From assembly GCA_012103325.1 (NCBI GenBank), contig WLWY01000023.1, forward strand, positions 1-45,331: a stretch of 45,331 nucleotides of DNA, given 5' to 3'. The notes under the pieces were generated by a model. The model did no database searches. It had not been told where the DNA came from and saw only the letters and a list, made by a program, of their open reading frames with translations. Positions 27,033-34,046 of the stretch are shown piece by piece. The DNA is from Alphaproteobacteria bacterium. Lineage in GTDB: Bacteria > Pseudomonadota > Alphaproteobacteria > UBA8366 > GCA-2717185. The translations under genes were made by a program, and so were the position numbers. Every line of letters begins with the position of its first letter. The stretch's first letter is position 1.

Positions 27033-29359
27033 GCGACATCGTGCAGCCGTCACACCCGATCGGGCAGCGCGTGCCCATGATCGATGGCCCGGACAAGCTG
27101 ACCGGGCGCGCGCGCTACACCGCAGACCTGCCGGCTATCGGCGCGCTGTCTGGCAAGATTCTGCGCAGCACTGCCGGTCACGCGGAAATCGTTTCCATCG
27201 ACACCAGCGCGGCGAAATCCATGCCGGGTGTTATCGCAATCGTGACCGGTGACGATTGCGACAAGACATACGGAGTCCTGCCAGTCGCGATGAACGAATA
27301 TCCGCTGGCGCGCGAGCGAGTGCGCTATCGCGGAGAACCGGTTGCAGCGGTTGCCGCCGTCGACGATGCGACCGCCCTGGCGGCGCTCACTCGGATCAAG
27401 GTGACCTACAGGGAACTGCCCGCTTACTACACCGCACAGGAAGCTATCGCGGCGGACGCTATCGCGCTCCATGAGAAACGGCCCGGAAATGTGGAACGCC
27501 AGACGGAGTTTGATCTCGGCGAAGTGGATGCAGGCTTCGCAGAAGCAGATCTGGTGCGCGAAGACACCTATCATTGCGCGGAAATCTGCCAGGTGCAGAT
27601 CGAAACCCATGCGGCGCTCGCCGACTACGATGTCGAGCGCGACCAGCTCACGGTGCATTGCAGCACTCAGGTGCCGTTCTATGTGCATTTAATGCTGTCG
27701 CGCTGCCTCGATATGCCAAAAGGGCGCATCCATGTGGTCAAGCCGCATGTCGGCGGCGGTTTCGGCTGCCGGACGGAGACGCTGAATGTCGAGCTGATCT
27801 GCGCGATGCTGGCGCGAAAGGCGGGCGGCGCGGTGCGCATCGTCCTGACCCGCGAGGAAACCTTCATCACCCATCGCGGCCGCCCGGAAACTCATATCCG
27901 CATGAAGGTCGGCCTGAAGAAGGATGGCCGTATCACGGCGGTGGAATGCGAAAGCCTGCAGCGCGGCGGCGGCTATAGCGGCTACGGCATCGTCACCAAC
28001 CTGTATTCCGGCTCGCTGCTCTACGCGCTCTACGATATCAAATCGGTGCGCTATACCGGCACGCGGGCGCTGACCAACACGCCGCCCTGCGGTGCGATGC
28101 GGGGGCATGGCACGGTCAATATCCGCTTCGCCTTCGAAGCGCTGCTCGACACGATGGCGAGCGAACTGGGATTGGATCCGTTCGCCGTGCGGCGCGCCAA
28201 TCTGCTCAAGGCGCCGACCTTCACCGAGAACGATCTGATGGTGAAGAGCTATGGCCTGCCGGAATGTCTTGACTGGGTTGAAGAAGCCAGCGGCTGGCAA
28301 AAACGCAAGGGCACCTTGCCGCCCGGTCGGGGGCTTGGCATGGCCTGCTCGCACTATGTCAGCGGCGCGTCGAAACCGGTGCACTGGACCGGCGAACCGC
28401 ATGCGGTGGTCAATCTCAAGCTCGATTTCGACGGCGCCATCGTGCTGCTGACGGGGGCCGCGGAAATCGGCCAGGGTTCGTCCACCGTGCTGGCGCAATG
28501 CGTCGCGGAAGTCATGGGTCTCGACATGTCGCGCATCCGGGTCGTTGCCAGCGACAGCCGCGTGACCCCGAAAGACAACGGCTCCTACTCGTCGCGCGTC
28601 ACCTTCATGGTCGGCAATGCGGCTATAGAAGCGGCGGAGAACCTCAAACAGATCATGGTTGAAGCGGCAGCGAAGAAACTGGATGCACAACCGCAAGACA
28701 TCGAATGTCTGGGTGAGGTCTATCGCGCCGCCAGCCAGGATCGCGGCATCGATTACGAGGCGGTAGTTTCGGCGGCCTTGGAAGACACCGGCACGATCAC
28801 GACCAAAGGCACTTTCTCGACGATCCCGGAATCGCACGGCGGAAAGAAGTATCGCGGCGCGGCCATCGGCGGCACGATGGGCTTCAGCTACGCAGCCCAG
28901 GTCGTCGAAGTCACGGTCGACCCCGATACCGCCGACATCAAGATCGAGAAGGTCTGGGTCGCGCACGATTGCGGCTACGCGCTCAACCCGCTGACGGTCG
29001 AAGGCCAGGTGCAAGGTTCGGTCTGGATGGGCATGGGCCAGGCGATGTCCGAGGAAACCCGCTTCCACAACGGCATGCCGATCGCCGCCAACATGCTCGA
29101 CTACCGCGTGCCGACCATCGTGGAATCGCCCGATATCGAAGTGAAGATCGTCGAAAGCGTCGACCCGAACGGCCCGTTCGGCGCTAAGGAAGCGGGCGAA
29201 GGCTCGCTCAGCGGCTTCCCCGGTGCGGTCGCCAACGCCGTCGCCGATGCGCTGGGCGTGCGCGTGACCGAACTGCCGATCACACCGGACCGGCTGATGG
29301 CGGCCATCGAGGCGTATGAAAAGGAACAGCGCGTGCGTCAGACGGCGGGTGCGGCCTGA
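27029..29359 (+). CDS. hcrA: 4-hydroxybenzoyl-CoA reductase-type alpha subunit, molybdopterin-binding
   Basis: 776-aa molybdopterin subunit of the xanthine-oxidase family. 4-Hydroxybenzoyl-CoA reductase removes the para-hydroxyl group to yield benzoyl-CoA using reduced ferredoxin. Visible are KPHVGGGFGCRTE, the Mo-site region PPCGAMRGHGT, GSYSSRVTFMVGNA, and the catalytic Glu in GAKEAGEGS near the C-terminus. The gene is intact and ends at a TGA (29357-29359). The beta-subunit gene lies 1.33 kb downstream, separated by a REP-like palindrome and an IS element, so cotranscription with hcrB may be disturbed. A different aromatic acyl-CoA or hydroxy-heterocycle remains possible. Confidence 0.87.
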   Translation: MSDIVQPSHPIGQRVPMIDGPDKLTGRARYTADLPAIGALSGKILRSTAGHAEIVSIDTSAAKSMPGVIAIVTGDDCDKTYGVLPVAMNEYPLARERVRYRGEPVAAVAAVDDATALAALTRIKVTYRELPAYYTAQEAIAADAIALHEKRPGNVERQTEFDLGEVDAGFAEADLVREDTYHCAEICQVQIETHAALADYDVERDQLTVHCSTQVPFYVHLMLSRCLDMPKGRIHVVKPHVGGGFGCRTETLNVELICAMLARKAGGAVRIVLTREETFITHRGRPETHIRMKVGLKKDGRITAVECESLQRGGGYSGYGIVTNLYSGSLLYALYDIKSVRYTGTRALTNTPPCGAMRGHGTVNIRFAFEALLDTMASELGLDPFAVRRANLLKAPTFTENDLMVKSYGLPECLDWVEEASGWQKRKGTLPPGRGLGMACSHYVSGASKPVHWTGEPHAVVNLKLDFDGAIVLLTGAAEIGQGSSTVLAQCVAEVMGLDMSRIRVVASDSRVTPKDNGSYSSRVTFMVGNAAIEAAENLKQIMVEAAAKKLDAQPQDIECLGEVYRAASQDRGIDYEAVVSAALEDTGTITTKGTFSTIPESHGGKKYRGAAIGGTMGFSYAAQVVEVTVDPDTADIKIEKVWVAHDCGYALNPLTVEGQVQGSVWMGMGQAMSEETRFHNGMPIAANMLDYRVPTIVESPDIEVKIVESVDPNGPFGAKEAGEGSLSGFPGAVANAVADALGVRVTELPITPDRLMAAIEAYEKEQRVRQTAGAA

Positions 29360-29382
29360 TGAATATTTTCGTTAGCCGCCGT

Positions 29383-29411
29383 CCACCCCCACCCTGGCCC
29401 TCCCCCATCAA
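29383..29411. repeat. Left part of an interrupted REP-like double-hairpin element
   Basis: C-rich sequence just after hcrA. CCCTCCCCC (29398-29406) plus ATCAA forms, with GGGGGAGGG at 30575-30583 across the IS, a perfect 9-bp hairpin with a 5-nt loop. The outer 24 nt (29383-29406) also pair imperfectly with 30627-30650. The element has been split by the IS insertion. Confidence 0.75.
29407..29411. repeat. Target-site duplication ATCAA (left)
   Basis: ATCAA directly abuts the left IS end and is repeated directly after the right end (30570-30574). Because GG and CC also match, the repeat could be read as up to CCATCAAGG (9 bp), so the duplication length is uncertain. Confidence 0.7.
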
Positions 29412-30569
29412 GGAGACCTCTGCGAAATGGGTAGCAACTTTGTCGAAACGGTGATTCTTTAGAGTGATCGCTATGACGGAGGTCTTGATGGGTGAGAAGC
29501 GGGTTGGTGAGGGTGGCTTTGCGGATGCGTTTGTGGCGCCGGGTGCGGGTTCGAATAAACGTCTGGAGCGTATCGAAGGTCTTTTCGACTGGTCTCGCTT
29601 CGAGAAGCTCCTGAAGTCGGTTCGCTCGAAGAAGGGGCGCAGAGGGTATCCGGCGCTGTCGATGTACAAGGCGGTTTTGCTGCAGCAATGGTATGGTCTT
29701 TCCGACCCGGACCTGGAGGAGGCGTTGGGGGATCGTCTGTCGTTCCGACGGTTCTGCGGGTTCTCGTTGAGCGACGAGACACCGGACGAGACGACGTTCG
29801 TGCGCTTCCGGGCGGCGCTGGCAGAGAGGAAACTGACGGCGAAGCTTCTGGCGGAAACGAACCGGCAGTTGGAGCGTCACGGGCTGATGCTGAAGACGGG
29901 CACACTGATCGATGCCACCCTGATCGAGGCTTCGGTCAGCCGGCCGTCCGGTGTTTCCGGCGAGCGTTCGGCGCTCGATCCGGATGCCGATTGGACGCGG
30001 CGCGGGCGCACGGCCTATTTCGGGTACAAGGCGCATATCGCCGTCGATCAGGGCTCCGAATTGATCCGCGATGCGATGATGACGTCGGCCAAAACCTATG
30101 AGAGCGAAGTGGCCGACGCGCTGATCCAGGGCGACGAGCGGGCGGTCTATGCTGACAAAGCCTATGAGCACAAGGAGCGCCGCCGGCGCCTCAAGGCGAG
30201 GGGCATCAAGGACCGGATCATGCACCGCAGCCATAAGAACCAACCGGCGCTGCCGCACTGGCAACAGGTCCGCAACCGCCTGATCTCCCCGATCCGCGCT
30301 AATGTCGAGCGCCTGTTCGGAACTCTGAAGCGGTCTTACCGATACCGCCGGGCCCGATACAGGGGGATGCAGAAGAACCAGTCCCACCTTCATCTCCTGT
30401 GCATCGCCATGAACCTGAGACGTGCCGAAACTCTTATGCCCTGACACCGTCCCTTGCCGATCTCGTCAAGAGCGTCCCAAAACCCAACGCGAAAAACCGC
30501 CAAACCTATGCACCAACCTCCAAACCCAACGATTATCTCCGATCCTGAACCCGTTTCGCAGAGGTCTCC
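29412..30569 (+). mobile_element. Complete IS5-family insertion sequence, 1158 bp
   Basis: The element is bounded by perfect 16-bp inverted repeats GGAGACCTCTGCGAAA (29412-29427, and reversed at 30554-30569), after which the ends diverge. It encodes one intact 319-aa transposase and is flanked by ATCAA direct repeats. The size and single DDE gene fit IS5; the subgroup is not assigned, since the apparent 5-bp duplication is not the classic 4-bp IS5 one. Perfect ends and an intact gene suggest recent insertion. It sits between hcrA and hcrB, inside the loop of a REP-like hairpin. Confidence 0.88.
29488..30444 (+). CDS. IS5-family transposase
   Basis: 319-aa DDE transposase. An N-terminal DUF772-like region contains GRRGYPALSMYKAVLLQQWYG; the catalytic core follows with the first Asp in LIDATLIEAS, the second in VYADKAYEHKER, and the Glu in ANVERLFGTLKR. 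YFGYKAHIAVD is a family hallmark. The ATG at 29488 has GGAGG five bases upstream; in-frame starts at 29464 (GTG) and 29473 (ATG) are less well placed. No frameshift or stop is seen, so it is probably active. Confidence 0.92.
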   Translation: MGEKRVGEGGFADAFVAPGAGSNKRLERIEGLFDWSRFEKLLKSVRSKKGRRGYPALSMYKAVLLQQWYGLSDPDLEEALGDRLSFRRFCGFSLSDETPDETTFVRFRAALAERKLTAKLLAETNRQLERHGLMLKTGTLIDATLIEASVSRPSGVSGERSALDPDADWTRRGRTAYFGYKAHIAVDQGSELIRDAMMTSAKTYESEVADALIQGDERAVYADKAYEHKERRRRLKARGIKDRIMHRSHKNQPALPHWQQVRNRLISPIRANVERLFGTLKRSYRYRRARYRGMQKNQSHLHLLCIAMNLRRAETLMP

Positions 30570-30650
30570 ATCAAGGGGGAGGGGGAAATTAGCTTGATTT
30601 GCTTTCTTAATCCCTTCCCCCTTGGTGGGGGAAGGTTAGGATGGGGGGGA
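30570..30650. repeat. Right part of the REP-like double-hairpin element
   Basis: Begins with the ATCAA duplicate and GGGGGAGGG, the right arm of the hairpin broken by the IS. A second perfect 9-bp hairpin, CCTTCCCCC (30613-30621), loop TTGGT, GGGGGAAGG (30627-30635), follows. Both stems are 9 bp with 5-nt loops and point in opposite senses, like paired REP units. No other copy was noticed in the window. Confidence 0.75.
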
Positions 30651-30688
30651 TTGCACCACTCTTTAGAAAATCTCGCGGGCGCCGCCTG

Positions 30689-31660
30689 ATGGAAGCGCTG
30701 CCCAAATTTCGCCTGCATCGTCCCGACACGCTCGACGAGGCGCTCGCGACCATCAAGGCGGAACCGGACGCGCGGTTCGTCGGTGGCGGGACGGATCTGA
30801 TCGTCAACATGCGCCGCGGTCTGGTCGAGACGCCGGCTCTGATTGATCTCAACAACGTCGCCGAAATGCAGAATATCGCGCATGATGGAGACACCCTCAT
30901 CATCGGCAGCGCAGTAACACTCGACGTGCTGGCGGGCGACAAAACTGTCGTGCGCGACTTCCCGGCCATCGCTCAGGCAGCGGCAGAGGTGGCAGGGCCA
31001 ACACATCGCAACGTCGCCACAGTCGGCGGCAATCTGTGCCTCGACACGCGCTGCATTTTTTACAATCAAAGCGGCTGGTGGCGCGAAAGCAACGATTTCT
31101 GCCTCAAATATCGTGGCGAGATCTGCCACGTTGCACCCAAGAGCAAGCGCTGCTTCGCGGTGTTCAGCGGCGATCTTGCCCCGGCCCTACTGATTCACGA
31201 GGCGACAATTTCCGTGGCCGGTCCTGGCGGCGAGCGGCAGCTTCCGTTGGCGGAACTCTATAGCGGCGACGGCGCGGACTATCTCGCCCTGCATCCGGGC
31301 GAGATCGTTACATCGGTCGCCGTGCCAAAACCTAATCTGCAGTCCGCCTATCGAAAGGCGCGGGTGCGCGGCTCCATCGACTTTCCACTCGCGGGCGTCG
31401 CGGTTGGTCTGCGCATGGCAGACGGCAAGATCGCCGACCTCCGCGCGGCGCTGACTGCCTGCGATACCAAACCGTTCAGCGTGGGCGGCCTGGATACCTT
31501 CTTGGGCAAATCGGTCGACGAGTCGATCGCGCAGGACTTTGGCGAAATCGTTCAGCAGCAGGCGCGGCCGATGCGCACCACCATGTCAACGCCCTGGTAC
31601 CGTCGCCGCGTCGTCGCCCGGCTGGCGCGGCGGTTGTTGTTGGAATTGGGCGCCTCATAG
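30689..31660 (+). CDS. hcrB: 4-hydroxybenzoyl-CoA reductase-type beta subunit, FAD and [4Fe-4S]
   Basis: 323-aa FAD subunit of the xanthine-oxidase family. The FAD loops VGGGTDLIVN (31-40) and TVGGNLCLDT (111-120) are present. Between them and the C-terminal domain lies an insert with cysteines at 122, 138, 146 and 155 (RCIFYNQSGWWRESNDFC and YRGEICHVAPKSKRC). This extra [4Fe-4S]-binding loop is the hallmark of 4-hydroxybenzoyl-CoA reductase beta subunits and is absent from CoxM or xanthine dehydrogenases; it accepts low-potential electrons from ferredoxin. The ATG at 30689 begins the conserved MEALPKFRLHRP; a longer start at 30641 lies in the REP-like sequence. No clear ribosome-binding site, so expression after the IS/REP insertion may be reduced. 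Confidence 0.9.
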   Translation: MEALPKFRLHRPDTLDEALATIKAEPDARFVGGGTDLIVNMRRGLVETPALIDLNNVAEMQNIAHDGDTLIIGSAVTLDVLAGDKTVVRDFPAIAQAAAEVAGPTHRNVATVGGNLCLDTRCIFYNQSGWWRESNDFCLKYRGEICHVAPKSKRCFAVFSGDLAPALLIHEATISVAGPGGERQLPLAELYSGDGADYLALHPGEIVTSVAVPKPNLQSAYRKARVRGSIDFPLAGVAVGLRMADGKIADLRAALTACDTKPFSVGGLDTFLGKSVDESIAQDFGEIVQQQARPMRTTMSTPWYRRRVVARLARRLLLELGAS

Positions 31661-31733
31661 GTTCTTTCTAAATTCACCGCTAGCTTGCCAATCGGGACCA
31701 ATCGGCAACGGGAAAAAGAGGAGTTTTAGATTC

Positions 31734-32498
31734 ATGAAACCTGTCTGCTTAGTCATTGGCGCCGGCGCGGGTATCGGTGGCAACGTCGGAAAGCGCTTTG
31801 CGCGAGAGGGCTATCATGCGGTCCTGTGCCGACGCACGGATGAGGACGGCCTGAATAGGCTCGTGGCGGACATCGAAAGCGAAGGCGGTTCGGCGTCGGG
31901 CTTCCTGCTCAACGCCGTCAAGGACGATACGATTGAAGAACGGGTAGCCGCGGTTGAGGCCGACATCGGGCCCATAGAGGTCGTCGTCTTCAATTTGGGC
32001 GCGCAGGTTGGGAACCGGTCGCTCAAGGAGACCACCTACAAGACATTCGAAATGGGCTGGCGCATGGCGACCTTTGCCCTATTCCGCGTTGCCTCGGTTG
32101 TGTGTCCGCTGATGGAAGAACGCGGCCGCGGAACAATCTTGGTGACCTCGGCGACGGCAGCAATGCGGGGCAACAAGAGCCAACATTCCCATGCCGCCGC
32201 CATGGGCGGGCGCCGCATGCTTTGTCAGTCGCTCAACGCGGAGTTCGGACCGAAGGGAATTCATGTCGCGCACATCCTGATCGACGGGTCGGTCGATGCA
32301 CCCGATACTTTAGGTAAGATGCTCGGCCCGGAGAAGTTCCAGGAACTTCGGGAAACTCGTGGCTTGGAACATGATGGGCTTATCCTTCCCGCCAAGATCG
32401 CGGATACCTATTTCCACATCGCCCAACAACATCGGTCCGCCTGGTCTCATGAAGTCGATATCCGGTCGTTCACTGATTTGCCGTGGTGGAATCACTGA
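31734..32498 (+). CDS. SDR-fold protein with altered active site
   Basis: 254-aa short-chain dehydrogenase/reductase fold. The cofactor motif GAGAGIG is at 9-15 and the catalytic Ser candidate is S139 in LVTSATAA. Where the family has Y-x3-K, this protein has H153-A-A-A-M157, counted back from the conserved QSLNAEF helix. The usual proton-donor Tyr and Lys are therefore both missing, although the spacing is kept. Related SDRs with Phe or other residues at the Tyr position exist, but loss of both is unusual. GAGGAG at 31718-31723 supports the ATG at 31734. It follows hcrB by 73 bp. It may be a divergent enzyme or a non-catalytic binding protein. Confidence 0.88.
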   Translation: MKPVCLVIGAGAGIGGNVGKRFAREGYHAVLCRRTDEDGLNRLVADIESEGGSASGFLLNAVKDDTIEERVAAVEADIGPIEVVVFNLGAQVGNRSLKETTYKTFEMGWRMATFALFRVASVVCPLMEERGRGTILVTSATAAMRGNKSQHSHAAAMGGRRMLCQSLNAEFGPKGIHVAHILIDGSVDAPDTLGKMLGPEKFQELRETRGLEHDGLILPAKIADTYFHIAQQHRSAWSHEVDIRSFTDLPWWNH

Positions 32499-32570
32499 CG
32501 CAGATATGCCCGGCGTGCGTCGGCGTGGACACCCGCGCTGCCGATGCTTGGCGTTTATTCATCCGGATTC

Positions 32571-34046
32571 TTAAACAGCGAGCGCCTGTCCGAGCGCTTG
32601 TCCTTCCGGATCGGCCAAAGCTGCCTCGCGCGCCGACCGCAAGCGTGCCGCATCTGTGGCGGCTCCACCAAGCGCCGGTGCGACGATGGTGTCGAACACC
32701 TGCTCGAAATTGCCATGCCCGCGAGCCTGAGTTTCACCATAGCCCTTCAACAAATTTGCGCATTCGGCCAATTCGACCGCAAAAGCGTAATCGCGCGGTG
32801 CCAGTGCGACCAGCGCGGCAAGCCATTTCTCCATTAGCGCCTGTTCCTGGCTGAACCGATAGGTGCGCCGACGCCAGAAGCGCAGCTTGGCCAGCAGCCA
32901 GAGTTGCAGGAACCCAAAGATCGTGTCGGTGCGCACGCGGCGCGCCACATGCAGGCGCGCCGTCAACCCGCGCCGAGCTGCCCAGCCAGACAACGCTGCA
33001 CCCAGCCCCGGCGGCAGCAGCGATGCGACCTCTTCAACGCCGGGCTTGAGGAACTCCGTCACGCGGACCGGTTCGTCCGCCTTCGCGCCGACTTCAGCAC
33101 GGACTCGGTTATAGCGGTCGGCCCGGGTCTTCAAATCGGCGACTCGGATGACATCCTCATAGGACATCCACAGCGCCAGATAGCGCGCGACTTCGCGGGT
33201 CAGCTTCCAGCTTTTCTGCTGGCTGTCCACCGCGAGAACGGTTTGGAGCCGGTCGAGATAGAGGCGCGCGTATCGCATATCCTGATAGTCGGCCAGTTTG
33301 GACACGCCATGCGCAGCGAACTCCGCAACCGGCGCCGGGAAATCCAACTCGATGCGCTGTTCCGGCGGTGCGGTTTCAACGGCCTCCGCTTTCGGTTCCT
33401 CCGTATCGCGCGCCAGGGAAAGTCCGGCCGCGAAACCCCGTAAGTTGGCATCCACTGCGACGCCTTGCGCGCGGATCGCGTCTTCATAGGCGGAGTCCGG
33501 CAGCGGCAGCTTGCCCGAACCGGCGATCATGCCGAGCAGGACCGCGTTCAACGCCGTGCCGTTCGCCTCGGCCGTTTTTGCCAAATCGTGCAGCATGGCT
33601 GAATCCGCCATCTCCCGCGCAGCGGCGAGCACCCGATCGCTGTCATGCACGCCGTCTCCCATCGCCGACTTCTCCGCGATGGCGTAGATCCGGTGCGTCG
33701 AGGCAATCAGGGTCGTGCGGTCCGGGCTGACGAACCCGTTCTCGATGGCGCGGCCGGCTTCGAGCAGCTCCGAGGCGACCACCACGTCCATATTGCCCGG
33801 CCCCGGATAGAGCGACATGACCGGCATCTTGCCATTCAGCTCAGCCGTCTCCGTGGGAAAGACTTCGAGGTAATAGGTCGTGGCGCCGGTGCGTTGGGCC
33901 ACGCCGGGAATGGATGTGCTCTGCACCGGCAGATCCGCCGCGGCCGCTGCGGCGACGAGCCAGTTCGTCAGCAGCCCCCCGCCCTCTCCGCCCAGCGCGC
34001 CGATCAGAATGGTGATCGGCCGCGGCTCGTTTTCGAGGATCGTCAC
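32571..34046 (-). CDS. iorB: Indolepyruvate ferredoxin oxidoreductase beta subunit
   Basis: 491-aa protein: an N-terminal pyruvate-ferredoxin-oxidoreductase gamma-type domain (ILIGALGGEGGGLLTNWL, GVAQRTGATTYYLEVFP) followed by a long C-terminal domain seen in the proteobacterial type of split IorB. It works with IorA to oxidise aryl pyruvates to arylacetyl-CoA and CO2, reducing ferredoxin. The start is a GTG at 34044-34046 overlapping the iorA TGA by 4 nt (GTGA), which marks translational coupling; a much longer in-frame reading back to 34529 is only the out-of-frame shadow of iorA. Ends convergent with the SDR gene. Confidence 0.88.
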   Translation of the reverse strand: MTILENEPRPITILIGALGGEGGGLLTNWLVAAAAAADLPVQSTSIPGVAQRTGATTYYLEVFPTETAELNGKMPVMSLYPGPGNMDVVVASELLEAGRAIENGFVSPDRTTLIASTHRIYAIAEKSAMGDGVHDSDRVLAAAREMADSAMLHDLAKTAEANGTALNAVLLGMIAGSGKLPLPDSAYEDAIRAQGVAVDANLRGFAAGLSLARDTEEPKAEAVETAPPEQRIELDFPAPVAEFAAHGVSKLADYQDMRYARLYLDRLQTVLAVDSQQKSWKLTREVARYLALWMSYEDVIRVADLKTRADRYNRVRAEVGAKADEPVRVTEFLKPGVEEVASLLPPGLGAALSGWAARRGLTARLHVARRVRTDTIFGFLQLWLLAKLRFWRRRTYRFSQEQALMEKWLAALVALAPRDYAFAVELAECANLLKGYGETQARGHGNFEQVFDTIVAPALGGAATDAARLRSAREAALADPEGQALGQALAV

